The position numbers were made by a program, and so were the translations under genes. From NCBI RefSeq assembly GCF_026020075.1, contig NZ_CP102772.1, positions 4,554,501 through 4,618,500 on the forward strand: DNA of 64,000 nucleotides. Direction: 5' to 3'. Below are positions 37,587 to 44,570 of this stretch, piece after piece (the first letter of the stretch is position 1; each line of letters begins with the position of its first letter). The notes under the pieces are model-generated. The model had not been told where the DNA came from. It saw only the letters and a list, made by a program, of their open reading frames with translations, and made no database searches. The stretch is from Bosea sp. NBC_00550 (GTDB taxonomy: Bacteria; Pseudomonadota; Alphaproteobacteria; Rhizobiales; Beijerinckiaceae).

Positions 37587-37844
37587 TCAGCGTTGGGCTG
37601 CCGCGGGGACCTTGGCGAAGTCCTGGAGGCGGACGCTGAGAGCGCCCTGGGTGGCCTCACGGTGGAGCACAGCGATAGCCATGGAGACGGCAACCGTGTT
37701 CGACACGCTGCACCCGTTACGGGTTTCGATATGGTCGCGGATCGCCGCTAAGCGGGCGATGTCCTGCTTGGTCTGGTGGATGGTGATGGCGGCTGCACCT
37801 TGGCCGCGATGGCGATAGGCGACTGGCCGGGCGCGTTTGATCAT
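37587..37844 (-). CDS. Probable ribbon-helix-helix DNA-binding protein
   Basis: An 85-residue basic protein. The order of a strand (AAITIHQT), a helix (KQDIARLAAIRDHIETRNG), a turn and a second helix (VSNTVAVSMAIAVLHREA) matches the ribbon-helix-helix fold of Arc/CopG/MobC-like proteins. Four copies of a 16-bp motif lie 130-320 bp upstream, natural operators for such a protein. ATG 37844 is chosen over TTG 37892. It could be an autorepressor, a partition protein or a relaxosome accessory; the family assignment is by pattern only. Confidence 0.55.
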   Translation of the reverse strand: MIKRARPVAYRHRGQGAAAITIHQTKQDIARLAAIRDHIETRNGCSVSNTVAVSMAIAVLHREATQGALSVRLQDFAKVPAAAQR

Positions 37845-37896
37845 GGCCAATGGAGTGGCCTTTCTGCCGAGGCGTTGGGGTTTATGGAACAATCAG

Positions 37897-37939
37897 AAAA
37901 AACCCTCGCTACCCAACCGGTGAAGGCGGGCCACGAGGG
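37897..37939 (-). terminator. Terminator or attenuator upstream of the RHH-like gene (leftward)
   Basis: Read leftward, CCCTCG (37939-37934) pairs with CGAGGG (37908-37903) around a GC-rich imperfect inner stem and is followed by TTTTTT (37902-37897). It lies between the repeated motifs and the gene start, so transcripts beginning within the repeats would meet it before the coding region. Confidence 0.5.
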
Positions 37940-37977
37940 CAAGGACTGTTGGCGATGAGGGGAAGCCTTGGGCGTCA

Positions 37978-38167
37978 GCCGTTGGCTAAGGTGACCCCTG
38001 AGTGGGGTACACGGCCAAAAGCGCCTCTGGGGGCGGAAGGCGGCACCGCGCCATTGGCTAAGGTGCAAGCAATCAGTAACGTGCGGTACGCTCGCCGCTG
38101 GCTAAGGTGCAGCTTGGGGCGTCACAAGAGGGAGTTAGCAAGTTCGACCACGCCGCTGGCTAAGGTG
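37978..38167 (+). repeat. Four-copy iteron-like motif GCCRYTGGCTAAGGTG
   Basis: Copies lie at 37978-37993, 38050-38065, 38094-38109 and 38152-38167, all in the same orientation, identical except at two positions (R = A/G, Y = C/T). Start-to-start spacing is 72, 44 and 58 bp, so they are not a simple tandem array. The part shared with a fifth partial copy at 38985-38995 is CGCTAAGGTG-like. Same-orientation spaced copies beside a small DNA-binding gene suggest operators or iterons. Confidence 0.75.
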
Positions 38168-38406
38168 GGGGTTGAAAGGTCACACGGCTCGCTGAACCGC
38201 CAAGCTCGACACACGGTCGGAGGCGAGAGGCCAGCCGACACAGGGCTTTGGCATAGGTGGGGGATAATTGTCGCAAGGGGGATATTCAGGGCCGCACAGG
38301 ACGCTCCTGGAGGCTCACCAGGACGCACCGGGCGGCGCCAGCTAGGAGGCATGCGGCCAGGGCGGCGAGAGTCACCAGCGCGGCCCCAGCGGGCGCAGTG
38401 GGGCGA

Positions 38407-38799
38407 TCAGATTTCAGGGTGAGCCCGTGCCTTGCGTTCCCAGTAGGCCGCCCTGCGTGCCTCAGCGGCCTCCCGGCGCCGGGTTAGATCAGCGTGGTAC
38501 GCTTCGGCGTTAGCCTTTGAACGTGGGATGCGCCGCGCTGAGCGTAGTAAGAGGTTCTGCTCCCACTGCCGTTCCTCGACTGTCAGCGCGGGGAGTTCAT
38601 CCATCTCGCGTTCGAGGCGGCGACGAAGCATGGCGACGAGCCGGCCCTTGGAGGTGGCTTCGGCCCAAGCAGGTGGATCGTAAGCATCCCGGTGCCGGTC
38701 GCTCTCCGCCTGAAGGTAGCGCAACTCTCGCTCCAGCGCGGCGAGGACCAAGCGGTACTCGAATGAGTCGAGCGTGGTCGTTCCCTTTGGTCCGAACAT
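38407..38799 (-). CDS. Hypothetical coiled-coil protein of the element
   Basis: A 130-residue, highly charged, mostly helical protein (YRLVLAALERELRYLQAESDRH, AMLRRRLEREMDELPALTVEERQ, Arg/Glu-rich C-terminus). A dimeric coiled coil is likely and no family is recognised. ATG 38799 follows GGGGGGAA. The 3' part of another frame with an even better ribosome-binding site overlaps it, so the true N-terminus may lie upstream through a frameshift near 38822. Confidence 0.6.
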   Translation of the reverse strand: MFGPKGTTTLDSFEYRLVLAALERELRYLQAESDRHRDAYDPPAWAEATSKGRLVAMLRRRLEREMDELPALTVEERQWEQNLLLRSARRIPRSKANAEAYHADLTRRREAAEARRAAYWERKARAHPEI

Positions 38800-38929
38800 G
38801 GTTCCCCCCGGAAGTCCGCCCATAACGTAGCTGTAGGACGTCTCGTTGGTCGAGAGGAAACCTGCGCTTGCCTTCCGACAGCATCCACTTTTCCAGGGCC
38901 AGCTGCTCGGCCATCATCGGGTGATCCAT
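38597..38929 (-). other. Overlapping reading frame with strong ribosome-binding site
   Basis: ATG 38929 is preceded by AAGGAG. The first 35 codons read as natural protein (MDHPMMAEQLALEKWMLSEG, then DQRDVLQLRYG). After about 38820 the frame overlaps the coiled-coil gene and becomes Arg/Pro/Ala-rich, typical of a shadow frame. Either this is a short gene extended by chance, or its start belongs to the coiled-coil gene through a one-base frameshift. Confidence 0.35.
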
Positions 38930-38984
38930 GGGTGGTCTCCTTGATCAAATCATTGAGGAATGAAGGAGGGGACGGAGAGGGCAC

Positions 38985-38995
38985 CCGCTAAGGTG
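38985..38995 (+). repeat. Fifth, partial GCTAAGGTG motif
   Basis: CCGCTAAGGTG lies 56 bp upstream of the leftward ATG at 38929. It is followed by CAACTTAAGCGTCAC, and the copy at 38094 is followed by the similar CAGCTTGGGGCGTCAC. The shared flank indicates the copies at 38094 and here are longer than the common core. Confidence 0.55.
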
Positions 38996-39011
38996 CAACT
39001 TAAGCGTCACA

Positions 39012-39449
39012 TCAGCGGGACATTAGTGAGCGATAGCGGGCCGCGTCCTCGCAGAGCACCGGCTGGACGTGGGACGGCCTCAGGGCGGGCACAGAAGGCG
39101 GCGGAGGAGGAAGCGCGGGGAGTTCCTCGGTGACCCTCGGCGCGGCCCGATAGGCGCCCGCCTTGCGGATCGAGGGGAGCACCTCGTGGCGGACCCAGCG
39201 GTCGAAGGCCTTGGCGCCCGGCTTCCTGCTCGCCTGTATCATCTTGTAGAGGCCCGGCTCTGAATGATGGTGGCGGGTTGAAGTCCACCGAGGGTATCCA
39301 CATTGCGGATGCCCCTTTTCATCGGGGTCCAACATCCGAAGCGGGTTGGATGTGCTAACATACCCAAGCGCCCGGCTCGCGTCGTTGGCGACGAACCACG
39401 GCTCCCCGTCCAGCGGGATTACGCGGAGCCCGCACCCTCCGCCGCCCGG
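39012..39449 (-). pseudogene. Decayed Bro-N domain protein
   Basis: The frame encodes Bro-N segments DGEPWFVANDASRALGY, LDPDEKG, then SEPGLYKMIQASRKPGAKAF and RWVRHEVLPSIRKAGAY. TAG and TGA immediately precede PGGGGCGLRVIPLDGEP, so the normal start and first residues are lost. Between DEKG and SEPGLY the frame is scrambled, but the +1 frame there reads GIRNVDTLGGLQPATII, the family sequence. So one inserted base in a GGGG run and one deleted base near ATCATT compensate each other. An internal ATG at 39335 could make only a fragment. Bro-N proteins are phage antirepressor-like DNA binders. Confidence 0.8.
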
Positions 39450-39459
39450 TCACTAGACG

Positions 39460-39480
39460 ACCCCCAGTCTGATTGGGGGT
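39460..39480. other. Seven-bp hairpin after the serine recombinase gene
   Basis: ACCCCCA (39460-39466) and TGGGGGT (39474-39480) flank a 7-base loop. There is no T run on the leftward side, so termination would be weak. It separates the recombinase from the Bro-N remnant. Confidence 0.45.
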
Positions 39481-39553
39481 GACGGCCATCGACCCTCATC
39501 AAAGTCGGGTCTAAGCGCCGCCTGTCTCATCGTACCCCCGAAAATTTCGGGGG

Positions 39554-40177
39554 CTATGTCGATGCCTGGGCAACATCCTTCGCGATCCGGGCCACCTGTC
39601 CCCGGCTGCATCCGGTGATGGTCTGCACCTTCGCCCATGACATGCCGGCCTTGAGTAAGGAGGCGATGTTGTCGTTACGCTCGGTATTCGCCGGGCGGCC
39701 CTTGTAGCGGCCCTCCGCCTTCGCCTTGGCCTGCCCCTGAGCCTGCCTGCGGCGGCGGTCCTCATAGTCCTTGCGGGCGATGGCGGCCAGCATGTCCAGC
39801 ATCATCGCGTTGATGGCGTCGAACATCCGCACCGTGAACTCATCGGCCTTGGGGTCCGCCATGGCCCAGCTGGTCGGTAGGTCCAGCGCGACGACGCGAA
39901 CATGACGGGCGGCCAGCTCGGCCTTGAGCTTGGTCCAGTCCTCAGCATTCAGGCGCGACAGGCGGTCCACCTGTTCGATAAGGAGCACGTCCCCCGGCCG
40001 GCTATCGGCCAGCAGCCGGAATAGTTCGGGGCGCTTGAGTGAAGCCCCGCTCTCGTTCTCGATGTAGGTGGCGGCGATGGTGAGGCCCCGCTCACTGGCG
40101 AAGGCTTCTACCTGATGGCGGGCGCGGCTGGCGTCCTGCTCTCTGGTGGAAGCTCTGAGATAGGCACGAATGAACAT
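39554..40177 (-). CDS. Serine recombinase (resolvase/invertase family)
   Basis: A 207-residue small serine recombinase: IRAYLRASTREQDASRARHQ with the nucleophile S10, VLLIEQVDRLSRLNAEDW, then an E-helix-like segment and a C-terminal helix-turn-helix (MSWAKVQTITGCSRGQVARIAK). ATG 40177 gives the standard length; the open frame upstream to 40375 is not conserved. It could resolve dimers or invert DNA in the element, and is separate from the integrase. A strong leftward promoter with direct repeats precedes it. Confidence 0.93.
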   Translation of the reverse strand: MFIRAYLRASTREQDASRARHQVEAFASERGLTIAATYIENESGASLKRPELFRLLADSRPGDVLLIEQVDRLSRLNAEDWTKLKAELAARHVRVVALDLPTSWAMADPKADEFTVRMFDAINAMMLDMLAAIARKDYEDRRRRQAQGQAKAKAEGRYKGRPANTERNDNIASLLKAGMSWAKVQTITGCSRGQVARIAKDVAQAST

Positions 40178-40200
40178 GGGAACCGCCCTAAGTATCTTTT

Positions 40201-40240
40201 GGATAGGTCGGTATCTATAGGTATTCCAAGGATAGGTCAA
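40201..40240 (-). promoter_or_regulatory. Promoter and repeat operator of the serine recombinase
   Basis: Read leftward: -35 TTGACC (40240-40235), a 17-bp spacer, -10 TAGATA (40217-40212). The 9-bp repeat GGATAGGTC occurs at 40201-40209 and 40230-40238, 29 bp apart. One copy covers the -35 and the other lies just downstream of the -10, so a protein bound to both would block the promoter. Confidence 0.7.
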
Positions 40241-40686
40241 TAAGCCGCTTGAGGCTCCAATCGGCTGGTCCTCTAAGGGCGTACCCAAAGTGACCGCCTG
40301 CCGGGCCTTGGCGCCCCGATGGTGGTGTGCGGTCCGCGCCAGTAGCGAGCGCGACAACAAGGCGGCCGAGAACACCGAGCAGCCGGGCTGAACTACGGAG
40401 GGCCACCCCTGCCTGCCGTTCGAGGGGGCACGGGGGGTAGGTGAGCGGCCATCGCGGAAATAAGGGTTTCAGATACTTGGCTCAAAACATCCGGGGTCCC
40501 TGGAAGGCTCTCAGCGACTCCTCCAGGGCCCTCCAGGTCTGCTCTATGCCTAACCAGCTGGCGCTTCGCCGCGGGTCTCCACGGGGCTTCTAGGCCTCTC
40601 CTAGAGGCGTCCAGTTCGGAGCCTCTAGTGCCCCCGGCAAGCGTTTTGTTGCGTGCCGTCGCCGAGCAAGTGGAGTTAGCGATTCG
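40241..40686. other. Intergenic region of the element without a gene
   Basis: About 446 bp. The part 40480-40630 is rich in CTCCAGG, GGGCCCTCC and GCCTCTAG repeats with possible weak hairpins. No reading frame with a ribosome-binding site, tRNA or terminator could be supported. Confidence 0.4.
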
Positions 40687-41043
40687 TCATTTAGCGATTA
40701 CGATGCCACGATCCTTGCGCATCTTGTCGAACACCAAGCCAATCGCCTTGATTACCGTAACTTTCGGGTTGTCCTTGCAGTACACGATGATCTCGTGCTC
40801 GGCTTCCTTGGCGCGGGGGACATTGATGAAGTGCTTCTTGCCAAGGCCGTTGTACCAGCCGCTATACCACGTCATCAGAAGGCTTGCATCTTCTTGGAAG
40901 GTGCCGGCCAGCTGGGCGCATGTCAGCTTCTGTACGTTAATGTAGCCGTTTGCGTCGGCATAGGTCTTCAGTTCCACTTGGGCGTTGGCGCTGGATATGA
41001 AGCAGCCGACGAGAGCCGCGGTCGCTAAAATGAGGGTGCGCAT
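40687..41043 (-). CDS. HdeA/HdeB-like periplasmic chaperone
   Basis: A 118-residue protein: signal peptide MRTLILATAALVGCFISSANA, then a mature domain with two cysteines (LTCAQL and IVYCKDNP) in the HdeA spacing. The WYSGWYNGLGKKH segment is common in rhizobial homologues. In enterobacteria HdeA/B prevent aggregation of periplasmic proteins at acid pH; the role of alphaproteobacterial members is less established. ATG 41043 follows AAGGAAAG. It is the only obvious cargo gene and sits near attR. Confidence 0.85.
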   Translation of the reverse strand: MRTLILATAALVGCFISSANAQVELKTYADANGYINVQKLTCAQLAGTFQEDASLLMTWYSGWYNGLGKKHFINVPRAKEAEHEIIVYCKDNPKVTVIKAIGLVFDKMRKDRGIVIAK

Positions 41044-41529
41044 CGGTCTTTCCTTCATTATTCGAAGATTGAGAGAAGGCACTACGGGCTCCGACAGGAA
41101 CCCATTGTCCACTGACCTTAGGGCCAGTATCGCCCCCTGGCTACCATGAGAAACTTGGTCCGTTTGCCATGATTGATGGCGGTGGAGGAGACGTCACGCT
41201 GGTGGAGCGTGGGTGGCTATGTCTGCCTCGGAAATTTCGGACCACCCCCCGGTAGCTGCTGGCTACAAGGACTGCCCCAGGCTCACCCCTTTGGGTAGCG
41301 TCACGCTCTCTACCACCGACCGCAGCTGCTCAAGCAAGGGGCCGCCGCTGTAGACGCCCAAGGTCATCCCAGGGCGCTCATGGCCAACCGCAAGCGATAT
41401 GAGGTGGGGCGGCTGCGCAGCCTGCTCCCCGCGACCGCGACACTCAACGTTGCATCCGTTGTCTACAGACCTTGCCTACAGGTCCGGATTAACTGATTGA
41501 TAAATATAGGTCTGTCTGATGTAACTTCC
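41044..41529. other. Right-end region of the element
   Basis: 486 bp without a gene. It contains the promoter area of the HdeA-like gene and, at 41459-41481, the right arm repeats. The last 50 bp before attR are AT-rich (TTGATAAATATAGGTCTG), as expected where the integrase and bending proteins assemble. Confidence 0.5.
41459..41481 (+). repeat. Right arm-type integrase sites
   Basis: TTGTCTACAG (41459-41468) and TTGCCTACAG (41472-41481) repeat with the same 13-bp period and orientation as the pair at 33290-33312. Only one base differs in the first unit. Confidence 0.7.
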
Positions 41530-41575
41530 CCCTCTCACGGCGAAAACAGGGGTTCGAGTCCCCTAGGGAGCGCCA
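41530..41575 (+). repeat. attR: 46-bp tRNA-Glu 3' fragment
   Basis: A perfect copy of 33218-33263. The sequence before 41530 has no tRNA 5' half, so this is an attachment-site remnant and not a second functional tRNA. Confidence 0.93.
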
Positions 41576-41589
41576 CCGATTTCCGCGGC

Positions 41590-42015
41590 TCAGGTTCGGC
41601 TCTGTCGACGGGCCACGCGGCGGTAGAGCAGATATAAGCCGCCAGCGATACGGGAACGGAGGCTGTGCCGCCTGTCGAGACTCGTTGAAGGCCCGGGCAG
41701 CGCCGCGAGCATGTTCGAGAAGGCGAGATACTGTGTCCTGAGATCGGCGAGCCGCCGGCTGGCATAGGCCATCTGGGCTTCGGCCTCGGACAGCATCTGC
41801 TCGTCTTCCGGCTCGCGCTCGAAGTAGATACCGCTCTCGTTTCCCAGAAGCGATGCTGCGCGCAACCTGGCTTCCTCCAGGCGTCGATCGAGACCTTTCC
41901 GTTCTTGCTCCAGGCTGCGTCTGGCCCTCAACAGCGCGAGCCGAACCGCCTGGTTCCGGCCGTCATCCGTCTGTTGATCGCGATCGGGCCTGCGGAAGCG
42001 CGTGATCATCGACAT
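41590..42015 (-). CDS. Hypothetical coiled-coil protein beside the exopolysaccharide locus
   Basis: A 141-residue charged helical protein (ALLRARRSLEQERKGLDRRLEEARLRAA, EDEQMLSEAEAQMAYASRRLADLR) with a basic C-terminus containing one weakly hydrophobic stretch (IAGGLYLLYRRVARR). No family is recognised. ATG 42015 is preceded by GGGAGG; the longer open frame upstream to 42288 is not protein-like. It lies immediately outside attR and forms a leftward pair with the next gene. Confidence 0.55.
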   Translation of the reverse strand: MSMITRFRRPDRDQQTDDGRNQAVRLALLRARRSLEQERKGLDRRLEEARLRAASLLGNESGIYFEREPEDEQMLSEAEAQMAYASRRLADLRTQYLAFSNMLAALPGPSTSLDRRHSLRSRIAGGLYLLYRRVARRQSRT

Positions 42016-42059
42016 GGGGCAGGGACCTCCCGACGTCGAGACAGCAATTGATGTGCCAA

Positions 42060-42401
42060 TCAGCGTGGCAAGATGCGATTCAACGCTGAGCGGAGGCCGG
42101 TACGGGGCGCGTCGCCGGGCCTGTTCGCGAGACGCGCAGCGATCATCGCCGCAGCGAAGGCGCCGCAGCTCGCGACGAGCGAGGCCAGCATGACGGCGGG
42201 CAGCGGCCCCAGCGGCCAGGCCATGACGACCGTGAGCCCACCGCCGATCAATGCGGCTAGGAACAGGACAAAAATCATCGGCCACCATTCTCTGACGACG
42301 CAGGAAGCCTCGTCACGACTATACGCGTTCCGCGGGCCGGCACCAATTTGAATCAGGGCCTCGAATCCCGCCAGCCGCTCGATATCATCGGCCATGGCCA
42401 T
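42060..42401 (-). CDS. Small membrane protein
   Basis: A 113-residue protein with two hydrophobic helices (PMIFVLFLAALIGGGLTVV and AVMLASLVASCGAFAAAMIAA) and a basic C-terminus. The N-terminal 35 residues are soluble. It is divergent from the ExoF-like gene and upstream of the coiled-coil gene, possibly in one operon with it. Function unknown; an accessory role in polysaccharide assembly is only a guess from position. Confidence 0.6.
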   Translation of the reverse strand: MAMADDIERLAGFEALIQIGAGPRNAYSRDEASCVVREWWPMIFVLFLAALIGGGLTVVMAWPLGPLPAVMLASLVASCGAFAAAMIAARLANRPGDAPRTGLRSALNRILPR

Positions 42402-42476
42402 TAAGCCCAGGTGAACTCCGCCGGCGCTTGGCAGAGAACTTGCTATAAGCAGCCCTCGTAGCTGTCGAGGGCGTCA

Positions 42477-43826
42477 ATGGTGCTTCGTCGATCTGCCACC
42501 GCGTCGAACTTCCGGATCGTGCCGCCACGGCTCGCGCCCCTGCTTGCCGCTGTTGTCGGGGCCTTCTGCTTTGTTTCGACGGTTATGGCCGGCGAGCCCA
42601 GCTATCGGGTCGGCCCCTCGGACAAGGTCAGGATCAAGGTTTCCGAATGGAGGCCGAACTCTCGCGAAGTCTTCGAGTGGACGGGGCTGAGCGGCGAGTT
42701 CACGGTCAATTCCGGCGGGCTGATCTCGCTCCCCATCGTGGGATCGGTGTCGGTCGACAACAGGACGACCGACGAGATCGCGGCGCTCATAGCGGATCGT
42801 CTCAAGGTCTCCGCCGGGCTGGTCAATGCTCCCGCCGCGGCCGTGGAGATCGCCCAGTATCGGCCGATCTATGTCGTCGGAACCGTCGAGAAGCCCGGCG
42901 AATACGCCTACCGGCCGGGCCTCAACGCGCTTCAGGCCATCAGCATCGCCGGTGGCTTCCAGCGGGCTGAATTCGCTCTCGCGCGATTCGAACGCGAGAC
43001 CATTGTCGCCGATGGAGAAATCCGCCTGCAGGAGACGCAAAGGCTCGCGCTGCTTCTGCGCCGTGACCGCCTGTTGGCGGAAGCCCAGAAGGCCGATGCG
43101 ATTGCCTTCTCGCAGGCCCTGCAGCGCTACCCCGATGCCCCGTCCGCGGCGCAAGGCATGCGGGAGGAGACGATGCTGTTCAACGCCCGGCGGACCGCGC
43201 TGCTCTCCCAGCTGACACTGCTGCAACAGGCGAGATCGCTGCTCGAGGATGAGTTGAGGACGCTTGGGGCCAAGGAGACCAATCAGCGAAAGCAGGTCGA
43301 TCTGGTCCGCCGCGAACTCGACAACATCAACACCCTGATGAGCAAGGGGCTTGCGGTGAGCCCGCGCCAGCTCGCCGTCGAGCAGAACCTCGCCCAACTG
43401 GAAAGCCAGTCGCTGGACCTGATCGTGGCGATGGCACGGGCCAAGCAGGAGATTGCCCGTACCGAACGCAACAGCCTTGATCTGCAGAACCAGCGCGATG
43501 CGGACGTCAGCAGGGAATTGCGGGAGACGCAGACGAGCCTCAAGCAGGCCGATGATCGGATCGGCTCGCTCAAGCTGCTGATCAACGAATCCGGTACGAT
43601 CGGGCCGCGGCTCGAAACTGAGCAGTCGCGCGCCGCGTCCCGCATGTCGATCGTTCTGATCCGCCGGGAAGGTGGTTTGACGAAGCAGTTCGCTGCCGAG
43701 GAGACGTCAAGCGTGCAACCCGGCGATCTCATCAAGGTCGAGCGTCCGCAATTGCAGGCCATCGCGCCTGATTTGCTGTCGCTCGACAGGCGGAAGAGCG
43801 ATGATGCCGGCGTGAAGCAAAATTGA
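42477..43826 (+). CDS. Polysaccharide export protein, ExoF-like
   Basis: A 449-residue periplasmic protein. The signal peptide (about 1-38) is followed by a Poly_export domain (YRVGPSDKVRIKVSEWRP), an SLBB-like segment (YVVGTVEKPGEYAYRPGLNALQAISIAGG) and a long coiled coil (about 190-380). No lipobox Cys is seen, which fits ExoF and not the lipoprotein Wza. ExoF-type proteins bridge the inner-membrane polymerisation complex to export. ATG 42477 is used. It heads the rightward part of the exopolysaccharide locus. Confidence 0.85.
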   Translation: MVLRRSATASNFRIVPPRLAPLLAAVVGAFCFVSTVMAGEPSYRVGPSDKVRIKVSEWRPNSREVFEWTGLSGEFTVNSGGLISLPIVGSVSVDNRTTDEIAALIADRLKVSAGLVNAPAAAVEIAQYRPIYVVGTVEKPGEYAYRPGLNALQAISIAGGFQRAEFALARFERETIVADGEIRLQETQRLALLLRRDRLLAEAQKADAIAFSQALQRYPDAPSAAQGMREETMLFNARRTALLSQLTLLQQARSLLEDELRTLGAKETNQRKQVDLVRRELDNINTLMSKGLAVSPRQLAVEQNLAQLESQSLDLIVAMARAKQEIARTERNSLDLQNQRDADVSRELRETQTSLKQADDRIGSLKLLINESGTIGPRLETEQSRAASRMSIVLIRREGGLTKQFAAEETSSVQPGDLIKVERPQLQAIAPDLLSLDRRKSDDAGVKQN

Positions 43827-43895
43827 GATCCAATGAATCTATAAAAAAAGACGGGGGGAGGAGAGTGGAAGCGACGACCTGACCAAAGGGACGCC

Positions 43896-44570
43896 ATGAG
43901 TTTGGCCTCGGATACGAAGCTGCGTGTCTTCATATGCGACGAACACCCGATCCTCGTGGCCGGCGTGCGATCGTTTCTCGGCCGCTCGCCCGATATCGAG
44001 GTGGTCGGGGAAGCAAGTTCCGCTGGGGCATTCTTGCCTCTGATAAGCGAGGCATGCCCCGACATCATCATCGTCGACGCTGTGCCAGGCGGGATTTCGC
44101 TCATCAGGTGCCTCGTCCAGGCATTCCCCAATGCGCGCATCATCTGCCTGTCCGAGCAGGACGACCATCGCCATATCGGAGAGGCCTTGGCGGCCGGGGC
44201 GCGTGCCTATGTCCTGAAGACCTCGCCGGGCGAGAGCCTGCTGCGTGCGGTCGAGGCGCTCCGCCGGGGAGGCCAGTATGTCGAGGGCCAGGGGGTGCGT
44301 GCCGGCGGACAGCTGGCCGGCGGCTCGAATGGTCACCGGACGGTGCTCAGCGAGCGTGAAGTCACGGTCCTCAGGCTGGTGGCCTTCGGCTACAGCAGCA
44401 GGGAGATCGCAGCGCGGCTGGGCCTGACGACAAAGTCCGTCGAAACCTACAGGATCCGGGCGACCGGGAAACTCGAACTTCACGGCCGCTCCGACATCAT
44501 CCAGTACGCCATCGTCATGGGGTGGTTCCAGGGCGTGGCTCGGCCCGCCTCGATCGCGGCGCCGAATTAG
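43896..44570 (+). CDS. LuxR/NarL-type response regulator
   Basis: A 224-residue protein with a receiver domain: acidic pair D15/E16, probable phospho-acceptor D61 (IIIVDAVPGG) and K109 (YVLKTSPGE). A C-terminal LuxR helix-turn-helix starts at about 150 (LSEREVTVLRLVAFGYSSREIAARLGL). No sensor kinase is adjacent. It lies between the export and initiating-transferase genes, so control of the polysaccharide genes is the likely role. It begins 69 bp after the ExoF-like gene. Confidence 0.88.
   Translation: MSLASDTKLRVFICDEHPILVAGVRSFLGRSPDIEVVGEASSAGAFLPLISEACPDIIIVDAVPGGISLIRCLVQAFPNARIICLSEQDDHRHIGEALAAGARAYVLKTSPGESLLRAVEALRRGGQYVEGQGVRAGGQLAGGSNGHRTVLSEREVTVLRLVAFGYSSREIAARLGLTTKSVETYRIRATGKLELHGRSDIIQYAIVMGWFQGVARPASIAAPN

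Larger units (their letters stand above)
37893..38406. other. Non-coding region carrying the motif array
   Basis: 514 bp without a convincing gene. Frames open on either strand here lack ribosome-binding sites and have low-complexity composition. It holds a leftward terminator (37897-37939) and four copies of the GCC(G/A)(T/C)TGGCTAAGGTG motif. Candidates for its role are operator region, replication origin or partition site. Confidence 0.5.
33218..41575 (+). mobile_element. Integrative element in tRNA-Glu (about 8.4 kb)
   Basis: The element is bounded by the 46-bp repeats. A tyrosine integrase starts 77 bp inside attL, and paired arm-type repeats lie near both ends. Its contents are integrase, two unknown proteins with zinc-finger or helix-turn-helix features, RNase HI, small ORFs, a ribbon-helix-helix-like protein, a coiled-coil protein, a decayed Bro-N gene, a serine recombinase and an HdeA-like protein. 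Codon use is less GC3-biased than the flanks. No capsid, terminase, relaxase or type IV secretion gene is visible, so it may be a phage satellite, a mobilisable element or a prophage remnant. Confidence 0.9.

Noticed and set aside
37978..38167. CRISPR array
   Set aside because: The repeats are only 16 bp, unevenly spaced (72, 44, 58 bp) and few; no cas gene is present.
37850..38422. A 190-codon rightward frame in the motif array
   Set aside because: Low-complexity product, no ribosome-binding site, and the array lies within it; treated as non-coding.
41530..41575. Second tRNA-Glu gene
   Set aside because: Only the 3' 46 bases are present and the 5' half is missing; it is the attR copy.
33218..41575. 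Complete prophage
   Set aside because: No capsid, portal, tail, terminase or lysis genes are present; only integrase- and regulator-like functions are seen.
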